Assembly (NCBI GenBank): GCA_013822695.1
Contig: PNKW01000014.1
Coordinates: 1-51,435, forward strand
Source of the DNA: Erythrobacter sp.
GTDB taxonomy: Bacteria; Pseudomonadota; Alphaproteobacteria; Sphingomonadales; Sphingomonadaceae
Length of the DNA: 51,435 nucleotides
Direction of reading: 5' to 3'
Every line of letters begins with the position of its first letter. The first letter of the stretch is position 1. A model generated the notes under the pieces. That model had not been told where the DNA came from, did not search any database, and saw nothing but the letters and a program-made list of their open reading frames with translations. A program made the translations under genes and the position numbers. This document shows, piece after piece, positions 1 through 8,787 of the stretch.

Positions 1-177
1 GTAGTGCCACACGCCGCCAACCTGCCAATCGGGCGCGGCGGTGGGGCCTGCGCCCTGCACTTGCGTCACCGCGATGTCCCGCGGGGGCTTGTCGGAGAGG
101 GTCGTGCGCACCCACGTCCCCGGCGCGCAGAGCACGGCAACGGCCAGCGCCGCAATCAGCCGCCTTTTGCCTCGCAT
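1..177 (-). CDS. Phytase-like esterase, N-terminal fragment (runs off window start)
   Basis: Reading the minus strand from the ATG at 177 gives 59 residues open to the window edge, beginning MRGKRRLIAALAVAVLCAPG. The first 20 or so residues look like a signal peptide or N-terminal anchor. The APGTWVR stretch followed by a VGGVWHY segment resembles the start of the 'esterase-like activity of phytase' family, beta-propeller proteins often found beside DUF2093 and xseA in sphingomonads. It starts 9 bp after the DUF2093 stop, so the two are probably co-transcribed. No catalytic or propeller motif is visible in this short piece, so the family call rests on the N-terminus and context only. Confidence 0.5.
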   Translation of the reverse strand, partial: MRGKRRLIAALAVAVLCAPGTWVRTTLSDKPPRDIAVTQVQGAGPTAAPDWQVGGVWHY

Positions 178-186
178 CGCCCCGGG

Positions 187-399
187 TCAGCTGGCCGGAG
201 GCATGCCGAGCAGGCGCCGCGTCGCGATCTCGCACGAGGCATAGGCTTCCTGCCGCTCGGCGCTCCAGTAGCGCAATTCGGCGAGCGGGATCGCCTCTCC
301 CGTGACTGCGCACAGCACGTGGCTCCCCGGCCGCAGCACGCGGAAGCTGGAGGGTGCGTAGTAGAGCTTGGCGACCTTGTCGGCGGGAGTCATCAGCAT
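187..399 (-). CDS. DUF2093 domain protein
   Basis: A 70-residue protein matching the alphaproteobacterial DUF2093 family almost end to end: a short lead, then FRVLRPGSHVLCAVTGEAIP, then LRYWSAERQEAYASC. Its function is unknown. The family is typically 65-75 residues, so this copy is full length. It has no signal peptide or membrane segment. A second in-frame ATG lies two codons downstream, so the start could be at 393. It lies 24 bp downstream of xseA on the same strand and is probably in the same transcript. The conserved Cys in the VLCAVTGE segment and the later YASC invite a metal- or nucleic-acid-binding guess, but nothing here proves it. Confidence 0.85.
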   Translation of the reverse strand: MLMTPADKVAKLYYAPSSFRVLRPGSHVLCAVTGEAIPLAELRYWSAERQEAYASCEIATRRLLGMPPAS

Positions 400-423
400 G
401 GCACCCCTGATAGCACCGCGCGG

Positions 424-1899
424 CTAACCGAACAAATCATCTTGGGCGGCCGAGGGCGATGATTTGGCAGGCTTGCGCGGGGCGGGAGCGGGCTGGGGTG
501 CCGGTGGCGGCGCACCCTCGGGGATGGCTGCAAGCGCCCCGTCGCGGAACTGCAGCTGGAGGCGCGCCTCGCCTGCGGCTTCGGCGCGGGTGGTGAGCGC
601 GCGGCCCGAAGCATTGCGGATGATGGCGTAGCCACGCTCCAGCGGCTTTTCGGGGTGGAGCTGGCTCATCACCCGGGTCAGTGCGGCGAGACGGTGGGCG
701 CCTTCACGCAAGGGTCGCTCGACGAGCGCGGGGGCCAGGCGTGCGCGGTCGAGCCGGCGCTGCGCTTCGGCGGCACCCCGCGCGAGAAGGCTGGGAGAGA
801 GCCGCGCCGCCGCCCCCGCCAGCCGCTCGCGGCCCCTGGCGGAACGGTCGCCGAGCGCGCGGCGCAGGCGTTCGGACAGGTCGTCCAATCGCTGGGTCTG
901 GGGGGCGAGGAGGTTTTCCGGGCGCGGCAGCAGCCGGGCGCGCGCGGCGAGCCGCTCGCGGCCCAGCTCCACGGGACGATAGACCGCACGGCGCTGGCGG
1001 GCGGCGAGATCGGTGAGAGTGAAGGCGAGATCGGCGCGCACCGGCACCGCCATCTCGGCCGCGGCGGTGGGCGTGGGCGCGCGGCGATCAGCGGCATAGT
1101 CGGCGAGCGTGGTGTCGGTTTCGTGGCCGACTGCGCTGATCACGGGGATCGCGCATTCGGCGATGGCGCGCACCACCACTTCCTCGTTGAAGCTCCACAG
1201 GTCTTCAATGGAGCCACCCCCGCGCGCGACGATGACGATATCGGGGCGTGGGATGGGGCCGCCGGGCGCAAGCCCGCTGAACCCGCGCACAGCAGCGGCC
1301 ACTTGGTCTGCCGCGCCCTGCCCCTGCACCAGCACCGGCCAGACCAGCACATGGCTCGGAAAGCGGTCGGCGAGGCGGTGGAGAATGTCGCGGATCACCG
1401 CCCCCGTGGGCGAGGTGACCACGCCGATCACCTGCGGCAGGAACGGCAGGCGGCGCTTGCGGCCCGCGTCGAACAGCCCTTCGGCAGCCAGCCTGGCGCG
1501 GGTCTTTTCCAGCAACGCGAGCAGCGCGCCCTCGCCCGCCAGTTCGAGGCTTTCGATCACGATCTGGTATTTCGACCGCCCGGGGTAGGTGGTGAGCTTG
1601 CCGGTGGCGATCACCTCCAGCCCGTCCTCGGCGCGGAAGTTGAGGCGGGCGGCGTTGCCCTTCCACATCACCCCGTCGATCACCGCGACCTCGTCCTTCA
1701 GGGCGCAGTAGAAATGGCCCGAGGCCGCGCGTTTCACCCCCGACAATTCCCCGCGCAGCCGCACGAATCCGAAACGGTCCTCGACTGTGCGCTTCAGCAG
1801 CGCGGATATCTCGCTGATGCTGAGCGGCTGGGCGTTGTCGCCCGGCGGCGTGCGCGCTACCAGCCCGGCATCGTCATCACTGGTCGGCGGAGGCGCCAT
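424..1899 (-). CDS. xseA: Exodeoxyribonuclease VII large subunit
   Basis: 491 residues, full length for XseA, the catalytic subunit that with XseB degrades single-stranded DNA into acid-soluble oligonucleotides. The N-terminal OB-fold runs from about residue 25 ([36 protein letters not shown]) to about 130. The catalytic region follows, with [20 protein letters not shown] and [19 protein letters not shown], then [20 protein letters not shown]. The C-terminal third is Arg/Leu-rich coiled coil, and the last 30 residues are Pro/Ala-rich. The ATG at 1899 overlaps the purD start on the other strand. The conserved DDDAGL lead just after it argues against a later start. xseB is not in the window. 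Confidence 0.95.
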   Translation of the reverse strand: MAPPPTSDDDAGLVARTPPGDNAQPLSISEISALLKRTVEDRFGFVRLRGELSGVKRAASGHFYCALKDEVAVIDGVMWKGNAARLNFRAEDGLEVIATGKLTTYPGRSKYQIVIESLELAGEGALLALLEKTRARLAAEGLFDAGRKRRLPFLPQVIGVVTSPTGAVIRDILHRLADRFPSHVLVWPVLVQGQGAADQVAAAVRGFSGLAPGGPIPRPDIVIVARGGGSIEDLWSFNEEVVVRAIAECAIPVISAVGHETDTTLADYAADRRAPTPTAAAEMAVPVRADLAFTLTDLAARQRRAVYRPVELGRERLAARARLLPRPENLLAPQTQRLDDLSERLRRALGDRSARGRERLAGAAARLSPSLLARGAAEAQRRLDRARLAPALVERPLREGAHRLAALTRVMSQLHPEKPLERGYAIIRNASGRALTTRAEAAGEARLQLQFRDGALAAIPEGAPPPAPQPAPAPRKPAKSSPSAAQDDLFG

Positions 1900-3190
1900 G
1901 AATATCCTGCTTTTGGGTTCGGGAGGCCGCGAACATGCGCTGGCATGGAAGCTGGCGCAATCCCCGAGCCTTGCAAAGCTCTACGCCGCCCCCGGAAATC
2001 CCGGCATCGCAGAGGAGGCCGAGGTGGTGGCGCTGGAGGCGACCGACCACGCGGCGGTGATCGCGTTCTGTGCGGACAAGCAGATCGGCCTCGTGGTCGT
2101 CGGCCCCGAGGCGCCGCTGGTGGACGGGCTGTCGGACTCGCTGAGAGCGGCGGGCGTGCCGGTGTTCGGCCCCTCGCAGGCCGCCGCGCAGCTCGAGGGC
2201 TCCAAGGGTTTCACGAAAGACCTGTGCCAGCGTGCGGGCATTCCCACAGCCGGTTACGTCCGCACGTCCACCCTTGAGGAAGCCCGTGCCGCCCTCGCCC
2301 GCTTTGAAGCGCCCTATGTGCTCAAGGCCGATGGCCTCGCCGCGGGCAAGGGCGTGGTGATCGCCGAGACGCGTACCGAGGCGGAAGACGCGCTCGCCGA
2401 CATGTTCGGCGGGGCTTTCGGCGGCGCAGGTGCACAGGTGGTGATCGAGGAATTCATGGAAGGCGAGGAAGCGAGCTTCTTCGCCCTCACCGATGGCACC
2501 GCGATTGTCCCCTTCGGCTCGGCGCAGGATCACAAGCGCGTGGGCGATGGCGATACGGGCCCCAACACCGGCGGCATGGGCGCCTATTCCCCCGCTCCGG
2601 TGCTGACGAGCGAATTGCAGGCCCGCGTGATGGCCGAGATCATCGAACCCACGGTGCGGACGATGCGCGCGGAGGGCAAACCCTATCAGGGCGTGCTCTT
2701 CGCCGGGCTGATGCTTACGCCTGAGGGCCCCAAGCTGATCGAATACAACGCCCGCTTCGGCGATCCCGAATGCCAGGTGCTGATGATGCGGCTCCAGAGC
2801 GATCTGGTGCCGATCCTGCTCGCCTGCGCGCAAGGCACGCTGGAGGGCACCGAGATCGCCTTCCGCCCGGAGACCGCGCTTACCGTGGTGATGGCCGCGA
2901 AAGGCTACCCCGGCACCCCCGAGAAGGGCGGCGCCATCGCACTGAACGATGCCGAGGCCGAGGGCGCCAAGGTCTTCCACGCAGGCACCGCGCTGAAGGA
3001 CGGCGCGCTGGTGGCGAACGGGGGCCGGGTGCTCGCCGTCACCGCGACTGGCGCGAGCGTCACCGAAGCGCAGGCCAAGGCCTATGCGGCGGTCGACAAG
3101 ATCGCGTTCCCGAGCGGCTTCTGCCGCCGTGACATCGGCTGGCGGGAAGTGGCGCGGGAAGCCGAAGGCGAGCGCCCTCACGTGGCTTGA
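1898..3190 (+). CDS. purD: Phosphoribosylamine-glycine ligase (GARS)
   Basis: 430 residues. It catalyses ATP-dependent joining of glycine to phosphoribosylamine in de novo purine synthesis, in the cytosol. The protein opens with the family start [22 protein letters not shown]-grasp features follow: [20 protein letters not shown], then [20 protein letters not shown], then [17 protein letters not shown]. The open frame continues upstream of 1898, but that part is not GARS-like and lies inside xseA, so ATG 1898 is chosen. The start codon shares bases with the divergent xseA start, so any promoter or ribosome site must lie inside xseA. The C-terminal 15 residues are less typical but in frame. Confidence 0.97.
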   Translation: MNILLLGSGGREHALAWKLAQSPSLAKLYAAPGNPGIAEEAEVVALEATDHAAVIAFCADKQIGLVVVGPEAPLVDGLSDSLRAAGVPVFGPSQAAAQLEGSKGFTKDLCQRAGIPTAGYVRTSTLEEARAALARFEAPYVLKADGLAAGKGVVIAETRTEAEDALADMFGGAFGGAGAQVVIEEFMEGEEASFFALTDGTAIVPFGSAQDHKRVGDGDTGPNTGGMGAYSPAPVLTSELQARVMAEIIEPTVRTMRAEGKPYQGVLFAGLMLTPEGPKLIEYNARFGDPECQVLMMRLQSDLVPILLACAQGTLEGTEIAFRPETALTVVMAAKGYPGTPEKGGAIALNDAEAEGAKVFHAGTALKDGALVANGGRVLAVTATGASVTEAQAKAYAAVDKIAFPSGFCRRDIGWREVAREAEGERPHVA

Positions 3191-3425
3191 GTGCCAGTCG
3201 CGTCACGCCAGACAATTCCGACCGCTTTGCCGCGTGTTCGGAAAAAAGCCGCCGTTCGGGAAGCGACCCCATTGTTGCCCTTAGATCGGCCCATTCTGTT
3301 ACCGGGATTTCGATCAGGAAAACTCAATAGATTCGTGGCAATAAAGCGCACCACTCCCTTATGAGGTTGGAATCTTGCTTCGAGAACTAACCGAGAGCTT
3401 GAAATTGCAAGCCCGACATCGCCGG

Positions 3426-4226
3426 ATGACCGCCAAGGCATCTCAAATTGGTGCGCTTTGCCTTGCACTATGGGTTTCAGCATGCGGTCCGGAGGAAAAG
3501 TCAGTCCCTGTCGATTTGCGGATAGGATATAACGCGACGGCGACATTGGAGTCCGTGGAAGTCCGAATTTACGAATATATTCATCCGCAATCACGACCAT
3601 CCGACTTTCGCGTGACTAGTGAACCGCCGATAAGTTTCATCTTTCCTGCCGCATATTATGTAAATACCCAAAGTATTGCAGGCGGCCCGGTCGCGAGAAT
3701 GGACTTGGCTTTCGACCGAAAGTCTTGGAAGCCTTATGCCATTGCATTCCCGGGACGTCATCGAGGTGAACCGCCGTTATCGGATAGCGAAGATCGCGAA
3801 CGTCGCCTGCGATTCCTTCACGTCAGCGTCCACTCCAACATTTCACCGAGCGGCTGGGTTCCGGGAAAATCGCTGGAAACTATCCAGCGATTTCATCAGC
3901 CCGTCGATGAAATCGGATCCTTCAACGGCTTTAAGTTCTATTCCTATGAGTCGCCAAGCGATCAAGCCGGGCAGGCTTTGGCTCCCATCGAATTCGGCGG
4001 GATTGACTTCAACGGAAACAATACAATTGTCGGCATACCGGAAGTGGCAGATTTCGAGAACAGATTTCTGCATTGCTTCAAACTTGGGCGATGTAAGTAT
4101 TTTTTTCTTTATGATGGCCGCCACGTCGAGGTGACTATCAATAAATCTGACCTTCCAATTGTGACTGACTTAGAAGCCCAACTGAGAAAAATTTTGGATA
4201 GCCACATCGATGATAGTGGCAGGTAA
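3426..4226 (+). CDS. Hypothetical lipoprotein, A+T-richer than surroundings
   Basis: From ATG 3426 this encodes 266 residues. The N-terminus MTAKASQIGALCLALWVSAC is a lipoprotein signal with the lipobox Cys at residue 20. An upstream in-frame ATG at 3375 would add 17 polar residues ahead of the signal, which is unlikely. The mature part has no family I recognise; it has scattered Tyr/Phe, a CFKLGRCKYFF stretch near residue 215 and a charged C-terminus. The coding sequence is visibly richer in A+T and uses codons rare in the neighbours, such as ATA and TTA. Together with the empty flanks this suggests acquisition by transfer. It is transcribed away from purD after a 235-bp gap in which I see no other gene. 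Confidence 0.6.
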   Translation: MTAKASQIGALCLALWVSACGPEEKSVPVDLRIGYNATATLESVEVRIYEYIHPQSRPSDFRVTSEPPISFIFPAAYYVNTQSIAGGPVARMDLAFDRKSWKPYAIAFPGRHRGEPPLSDSEDRERRLRFLHVSVHSNISPSGWVPGKSLETIQRFHQPVDEIGSFNGFKFYSYESPSDQAGQALAPIEFGGIDFNGNNTIVGIPEVADFENRFLHCFKLGRCKYFFLYDGRHVEVTINKSDLPIVTDLEAQLRKILDSHIDDSGR

Positions 4227-4363
4227 CCACCCACTTTCGGCCACGCGCTTATCCGACATCTCTCCCCGAAAGCCGCCATCCCAACAGTCTGCGTGTCGGG
4301 AGGCCTGCGACAAATTTGATCCCGATCAAGGACGCGGTGACGGGAAGGGCGGATAGAGGCAGC

Positions 4364-4744
4364 ATGACCCATCGCCCCTTCCTGCTCGCCGCTATCGCCG
4401 TGCTGTCCGCTTGCGCCACCGCGCCGGGGACCGACACCCCGCCCCCGATGGTCGGCAAATCCACCGCGCCCTCGCGCGACACCCGCGCGCCGGCGTTTGT
4501 CGAGGCGGCGTGCGGGGGGTGCCATGCGGTCGAGCCGCCGTTCCTTTCGCCCAACCCCGCCTCGCCCAGCTTTGCCGCGATTGCCAATCGGCGCGGGCTG
4601 TCGGGGGCTTCGCTCGGCGACTGGCTGGCCGACGCGCATAATTACCCCGAGGAGATGGATTTCACTCTGACCCGCAAGCAGATCGACCAGATCGCCGCCT
4701 ATATGGTGACGCTGCGCGGCGCGGGTTACGTGCCGGACGAGTGA
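4364..4744 (+). CDS. Small cytochrome c-like lipoprotein
   Basis: 126 residues from ATG 4364. The first 17 residues form a lipoprotein signal ending in VLSACAT. A single haem c attachment motif, CGGCH, occupies residues 50-54, followed by the weakly conserved helix pattern of small class I cytochromes and a C-terminal helix IDQIAAYMVTLR. Candidate axial methionines are in EEMDF and AAYMV. The likely role is one-electron transfer in the periplasm while tethered to a membrane. Many sphingomonads carry such orphan mini-cytochromes. An upstream in-frame ATG at 4316 is rejected because it puts 16 polar residues before the signal. No oxidase or dehydrogenase lies beside it, so the redox partner is unknown. 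Confidence 0.72.
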   Translation: MTHRPFLLAAIAVLSACATAPGTDTPPPMVGKSTAPSRDTRAPAFVEAACGGCHAVEPPFLSPNPASPSFAAIANRRGLSGASLGDWLADAHNYPEEMDFTLTRKQIDQIAAYMVTLRGAGYVPDE

Positions 4745-4905
4745 GCTTTCCTACAAGCATCCCGGCAGTGTATTGCGGCGGCCGCTCTTTCCCATCGTCA
4801 GCCTGCCCTGTACCCGGTTGCGCAATTCAAGGCCCCGCTCCCCCTGTCCGTCCGCGCTACGAACGGCAGATAAGAATCTCAAATTGCGAATGAAAATGCC
4901 GCATC

Positions 4906-4941
4906 GGGAAGGTGACAGGGTGTAACCCTTGTCACTTTCCC
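4906..4941 (-). terminator. Hairpin after the PfkB kinase gene
   Basis: Just past the kinase stop, on the minus strand, lies a long nearly perfect hairpin: GGGAA, then GTGACA, then GGGT, a 3-base loop, and the matching arms ACCC, TGTCAC and TTCCC, with single-base bulges. No T-run follows immediately. It is well placed to end the kinase transcript and perhaps also the convergent cytochrome transcript. The remainder of 4745-4905 shows no gene. Confidence 0.5.
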
Positions 4942-4947
4942 AACAGC

Positions 4948-5949
4948 TTACAACCGCTCTTCCATCAGCTTCAACATGTCCGCTTCCGGCCGCGGGCCGT
5001 AGTGCGAGATCACCTCCGAGGCGCAGATCGCCCCGCGCTTCAGGCAGCGGGTCAGCGGCTCGCCCTTGGCATAGCCCGACAGGAACCCGGCGGCGAACTG
5101 GTCGCCCGCGCCGGTGGTGTCGACCACCCTGATCACCGGCACCGCGGCGACTTCGGCGCGCTCGCCATGGGCGATGGCGACGGCGCCCTTCTCCGAACGG
5201 GTGGCGACCAGCACCGGCACCTTGTCCGCGACAGCGGCGAGGCCCGCTTCGAAGTCCTCCTCTCCGGTGAGCGTCGCAAGCTCGCTCTCGTTGACGAACA
5301 GGATGTCGATGATGCCTTCCTCGATCATTGCGCGGAAATCGTCACCGTGGCGGTCGATCACGAAGCTCTCCGAGGCGGTGAAGGCGATCTTGCGGCCGGC
5401 CGCGCGCGCGACCTCGATCGCACGGCGCATCGCGCGGCGGGGCTCCTCGGGATCCCAGAGGTAGCCTTCGAGATAGAGGATCGCACCGCTCGCGATCAGG
5501 TCTTCGTCGAGGGCGGCAGCGGGGAGGAACTGGCCCGCGCCGAGGAAGGTGTTCATGGTGCGCTCGCCATCGGGCGTCACGAAGATCAGCACGCGGCCAG
5601 TGGCCGGTTCGCCGTCACGCGCGGGGGTATCGAAGTCGATGCCGGTCGCGCGCATGTCGTGGCGGAAGACCTTGCCGAGCTGGTCGTCGGCCACCTGGCC
5701 GATGAAGGCGCATTGCAGACCCAGCGTGGCGAGCCCCGCCAGCGTGTTGGCCGCCGACCCGCCCGAAAGCTCGTGCGCGGGGGGCATGGCCTCGTAGAGC
5801 TCCTCGGCACGCGCCTCGTCGATCAGGGTCATGCCGCCGCGGTTGAGCTGGAGCTCGGTGATCAATTCCTCCTCGCAGGAGGCGATCACGTCGACCACGG
5901 CGTTGCCGATGGCGATGACGTCGTAACGGGGCTCGGTGGTCTCGGGCAC
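4948..5949 (-). CDS. PfkB-family sugar/nucleoside kinase, probable adenosine kinase
   Basis: 333 residues of the ribokinase/PfkB fold. Visible motifs are YDVIAIGNAVVDVIA at the N-terminus, the substrate-binding GGSAANTLAGLATLG (first PfkB signature), and DTTGAGDQFAAGFLSGYAKG (second signature, with the catalytic Asp in GAGD). In alphaproteobacteria this subgroup is annotated as adenosine kinase, which would phosphorylate adenosine to AMP in purine salvage. Other PfkB substrates cannot be excluded from sequence alone. The start is a GTG at 5949, giving VPETTEPRYDV; no better start lies within the fold. The gene stands alone between convergent and divergent neighbours and is followed by a strong hairpin at 4906-4941. 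Confidence 0.85.
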   Translation of the reverse strand: MPETTEPRYDVIAIGNAVVDVIASCEEELITELQLNRGGMTLIDEARAEELYEAMPPAHELSGGSAANTLAGLATLGLQCAFIGQVADDQLGKVFRHDMRATGIDFDTPARDGEPATGRVLIFVTPDGERTMNTFLGAGQFLPAAALDEDLIASGAILYLEGYLWDPEEPRRAMRRAIEVARAAGRKIAFTASESFVIDRHGDDFRAMIEEGIIDILFVNESELATLTGEEDFEAGLAAVADKVPVLVATRSEKGAVAIAHGERAEVAAVPVIRVVDTTGAGDQFAAGFLSGYAKGEPLTRCLKRGAICASEVISHYGPRPEADMLKLMEERL

Positions 5950-6077
5950 GGGCAGGCTTCCTTGGATGATGGATTGCGGGAGCGCCTAGCGGCCTTCGGC
6001 TCCTGCGCCAAGCGATCTGTGTGCGGTGCAGCGTGGGCGCGTTGACTTCGCACGGCGGCGTGCGCATCGGTTGGCGC

Positions 6078-6782
6078 ATGTCCGCCGTCCCTGCCGCGAT
6101 CGTGAAGGCCTTTGGCCAGCTGGGCGACCGTGCCGTCGTCGGCGTGGCGGTGAAGAGCATCGCGGTGACGCTGGCGGTGTTCGCCGTGGCCGGAGCGGGG
6201 CTATGGTTTGCGCTCGACCGGGTGCTCGCGAGCGGGTGGGCGGCGACGGTGCTGCCCGCCGAATACGCCGCGATGGCAGCGGTGCTGGTGTGGCTGGTGG
6301 TGGGCGTCCTTGCCTTCTGGCTGCTGTTCCGGGTGGTGGCGCTGGCGGTCCTCCAGCTGTTCGCCGACGAAGTGGTGGCGGCGGTCGAGGCGAAACACTA
6401 CCCCGACCTCGCAAGCCGCGCCCAGCCGCTGCCGCTGGCGCGGGAGGTGGCGGTGGCCACCAAGGGCCTGATGCGGGCGCTCGGCTACAACCTGCTGGCG
6501 CTGCCCTTCGCGGCAGTGCTGCTGTTCACCGCGATCGGCCCGGCGCTGGTGTTCCTTGCCGTCAACGCGGTGCTGCTTGGGCGCGAGCTCACCGACATGG
6601 CGTGGCTGCGGCACTGTGAGGGCGATACGCGAGGCAACCCGGTGCCCAAGGCCGAGCGCCTCCTGCTTGGCGCGGTGGTGGCGGCGATGATGGCGGTGCC
6701 GCTGGTGAACCTCGTGGCCCCGCTGGTCGGCGCGGCAGCGGGGACCCATCTGGTGCTGCGCCGGATTGGAGCCAAGGGGTGA
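6078..6782 (+). CDS. EI24-domain (CysZ-like) integral membrane protein
   Basis: 234 residues from ATG 6078. At least four hydrophobic helices are visible: IAVTLAVFAVAGAGLWFAL, AAVLVWLVVGVLAFWLLFRV, NLLALPFAAVLLFTAIGPAL, and LLLGAVVAAMMAVPLVNLVA. The layout and the RELTDMAWLRHCEG segment fit the EI24/CysZ family, inner-membrane proteins of which E. coli CysZ moves sulfate. The substrate here is unknown. An in-frame start at 6021 would add a polar stretch read from the intergenic side and is less likely. The TGA overlaps the GTG of the next lipoprotein gene by 4 bp (GTGA), so the two are translationally coupled. Confidence 0.82.
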   Translation: MSAVPAAIVKAFGQLGDRAVVGVAVKSIAVTLAVFAVAGAGLWFALDRVLASGWAATVLPAEYAAMAAVLVWLVVGVLAFWLLFRVVALAVLQLFADEVVAAVEAKHYPDLASRAQPLPLAREVAVATKGLMRALGYNLLALPFAAVLLFTAIGPALVFLAVNAVLLGRELTDMAWLRHCEGDTRGNPVPKAERLLLGAVVAAMMAVPLVNLVAPLVGAAAGTHLVLRRIGAKG

Positions 6783-7207
6783 CGCGCGCCGGGCTCCTCA
6801 CCGCCGCGCTGTTGGCGATGGCGCTCGCGGGCTGCGCAGGCGGCGGGAGCGGCCCGCGCAAGCCTGCCGCCGTCGCCGCCCGCCCGACCTTCCGCCCCGC
6901 TGCACCCGCCAAGCCGCGCCCTGCCGGCCTCGTGGTGCCCGAGGTGATGGCACCCGCGGGCCTTGCCGGGGTGATCGGCGCGCCCGCCTCGGCGCTCACC
7001 GCCCGCTTCGGCCAGCCCCGCATCGACCTGGCCGAGGGCGATGCGAGGAAGCTCCAGTTCGCGGGGCCCACCTGCGTGCTCGACATCTACCTCTACCCCC
7101 TCGCTGCCGCCGCCGAGCCGACCGCGACCCATGTCGCCGCGCGGCTCAGGCAAGGCGGTGCGCCCGCCGAACCCGGGGCCTGCCTGCGCGAAGTCGAGCA
7201 GAGGTAA
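6779..7207 (+). CDS. Hypothetical lipoprotein
   Basis: 142 residues. It starts at a GTG that overlaps the stop of the EI24 gene. MTRAGLLTAALLAMALAGCA is a lipoprotein signal with the lipobox LAGC (Cys 19). A Pro/Ala-rich linker follows to about residue 60, then a compact domain with FGQPRIDLAEGDARKLQF and TCVLDIYLYPL. That pattern is common in small sphingomonad lipoproteins of unknown function. The mature protein should sit on the periplasmic side. Its tight coupling to the membrane protein upstream suggests a shared envelope role, but no function can be assigned. Confidence 0.75.
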   Translation: MTRAGLLTAALLAMALAGCAGGGSGPRKPAAVAARPTFRPAAPAKPRPAGLVVPEVMAPAGLAGVIGAPASALTARFGQPRIDLAEGDARKLQFAGPTCVLDIYLYPLAAAAEPTATHVAARLRQGGAPAEPGACLREVEQR

Positions 7208-7268
7208 CGCGGTCTTAAGCCTGTCTGTGGCATGGCCTCCCCCGATAAACCTCAGGGGACTGACCAAC

Positions 7269-8213
7269 GTGACCACCCAATTCCTCGAAGTCGCGCGGGC
7301 CGCCGCCGCCGACGGCCAGATCACCGCCGACGAGGTTCTCGCCCTGCGCCGCGAAGGCTGGGGCGATGGCATCATCACCCGCGAGGAAGCCGAGGCGCTG
7401 TTCACGCTCAACCAGGCGCTGCACCAGCGCAGCCCTGAGTGGGTCGACTTCTTCGTCGAGGCGATCGGCGAACATGTCCTCAACGGCACCCCGCCGCGCC
7501 TCCAGTGCAACCTCGACGAAGCCGAGTGGCTGATCGCGCAGGTCGATGCTGACGGAAAGGTCGATTCCATGGCCGAGCTCGAAGCACTGGTGCGCATCGT
7601 CGAGCGCGCCGAGAACGTGCCCGACCGCCTCAAGAACTATGTGCTCGAACAGATCGAGCGCGAAGTGCTGACCGGCACCGGCCCGACCCGCCATGGCGGC
7701 GATCTCAGCGCGACCCACATTTCCTCCGCCGAATGCCGCATCATCCGCCGCGTGATCTTCGCTGGTGGTGGCCACGGCCCTGCCGCCGTCTCGCGGTTCG
7801 AGGCCGAGATGCTGTTCCGCCTCAAGGACGCGACCCTTGCCGATGAGAACGCGCCCGAATGGGACGACGTATTCCTCGATGGGGTCGCCAACTTCATGAA
7901 GGGCTTCGTCCTGCCCAACGCCCAGCTCAGCCACGAGCGCAAGCGCGAGCTGGAGGCCTTTGTTGCCGACAGCGAGACGAATGTCGGCCGCTTTGTGGGC
8001 CGCGTGATCAGCGAGGTGCCCAACATCGGCAACCACTTCGGCAAGGTGTTCGGCAAGAAGAAGCCCGCCGGCACCGACTTCGAAGCCCTCGCCGCCGAGG
8101 GCGAGAAAGTCACGGCCTACGAAAGCGAATGGCTCGACAGCATGATCAACGCCGACGGTCAGGTCGACGAGCTCGAAAGCCGCCTGATCGCGCGTCTGGC
8201 GCAGCAGGACTAA
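7269..8213 (+). CDS. TerB-like helical protein of unknown function
   Basis: 314 residues from GTG 7269 (VTTQFLEVARAAAADGQITA). An AGGGGA-type ribosome site lies about 10 bp upstream. The open frame continues far upstream but there it overlaps the lipoprotein gene in another frame. The protein is soluble and almost all helical, with repeated short acidic motifs: ADGQITADEV near the start, DADGKVDSMAEL near residue 95, and NADGQVDELES near the end. They recall TerB/tellurite-resistance or DUF533-type repeats, in which such motifs cap helices, rather than true EF-hands. No signal or membrane segment is visible. The stop overlaps that of the convergent gene at 8210. Confidence 0.72.
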   Translation: MTTQFLEVARAAAADGQITADEVLALRREGWGDGIITREEAEALFTLNQALHQRSPEWVDFFVEAIGEHVLNGTPPRLQCNLDEAEWLIAQVDADGKVDSMAELEALVRIVERAENVPDRLKNYVLEQIEREVLTGTGPTRHGGDLSATHISSAECRIIRRVIFAGGGHGPAAVSRFEAEMLFRLKDATLADENAPEWDDVFLDGVANFMKGFVLPNAQLSHERKRELEAFVADSETNVGRFVGRVISEVPNIGNHFGKVFGKKKPAGTDFEALAAEGEKVTAYESEWLDSMINADGQVDELESRLIARLAQQD

Positions 8214-8425
8214 GCGCCGGAGTAATGCCCACCGCGCAGCTGGCTCAATGCCAGCGCCAGGTGGACGATCTCGGTTTCGATCCGGGCCCGATCCTGCAGG
8301 GCGACCCCTGCTGCGAGCTGTGCCTCCAATGCGGCGCGCTCGCCCTCCATCCGCGCGATGATCGCCTGCACCTCGCGCCCGCGCTGGGCGGTGCGCTGGG
8401 CGTCACGATCCGGCGCGGGGATCAC
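8210..8425 (-). CDS. Small coiled-coil protein at the end of the suf operon
   Basis: 71 residues from a GTG that overlaps the sufA stop (GTGA), so its translation is probably coupled to sufA. The middle (REVQAIIARMEGERAALEAQ) is strongly helical and probably coiled coil. The C-terminus RGGHYSGA is Gly-rich. There are no cysteines, so it is not itself a cluster scaffold. Its stop overlaps the stop of the convergent gene. I do not recognise a family. Position and overlap argue that it is real and co-expressed with Fe-S assembly. Confidence 0.6.
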   Translation of the reverse strand: MIPAPDRDAQRTAQRGREVQAIIARMEGERAALEAQLAAGVALQDRARIETEIVHLALALSQLRGGHYSGA

Positions 8426-8787
8426 ACCATGAAGCTTTCGCCGCAGCCGCAGGCGCCTTTGGCGTTGGGGTTCTCGAACACGAAGCCCGCGCTGAAATCG
8501 TCCTCGCGCCAGTCCATCACGCTGCCGATCAGATAGAGCACCGAGGCGCCATCGATGTAGAACACGCCGCCGGGGGTGACGATCTTCTCGTCGAACTTGG
8601 CTTCGGTGGTGACGTAGTCGACCGAATAGGCAAGGCCTGAGCAGCCGCGACGCGGCGTGGACAGCTTGACCCCGATCGCGTCCGCCGGGGCCTTGCTCAT
8701 CAGCTCGGCGACGCGCGCCTCGGCGCTGGGCGTCAGGGTGACGGCGGCCTTCGGGGCGGGGCGAGAAGTCGTGGTCGTCTCGGTCAT
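8422..8787 (-). CDS. sufA: A-type Fe-S carrier, HesB/IscA/SufA family
   Basis: 121 residues from ATG 8787. After a Thr-rich lead of about 15 residues comes the A-type fold: TLTPSAEARVAELM, IGVKLSTPRRGCSGLAYSVD, VFYIDGASVLYLIGSVMDW and FVFENPNAKGACGCGESFMV. The three cluster-binding cysteines are present, one in RGCSG and two in the C-terminal CGCGE. The family passes nascent clusters from the SufBCD scaffold to apo-proteins. The start overlaps the GNAT stop (ATGA) and the stop overlaps the next GTG, so the gene is fully embedded in the suf operon. The symbol sufA is given by context; the sequence alone would also fit erpA or iscA. Confidence 0.9.
   Translation of the reverse strand: MTETTTTSRPAPKAAVTLTPSAEARVAELMSKAPADAIGVKLSTPRRGCSGLAYSVDYVTTEAKFDEKIVTPGGVFYIDGASVLYLIGSVMDWREDDFSAGFVFENPNAKGACGCGESFMV

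Noticed and set aside
655..2277. Long open frame on the plus strand opposite xseA (also similar antisense frames opposite purD, ggt, leuS, the ABC exporter and M13 genes)
   Set aside because: Low-complexity Arg/Gly/Ala sequence typical of GC-rich antisense reading; the opposite strand has a recognised protein in every case.
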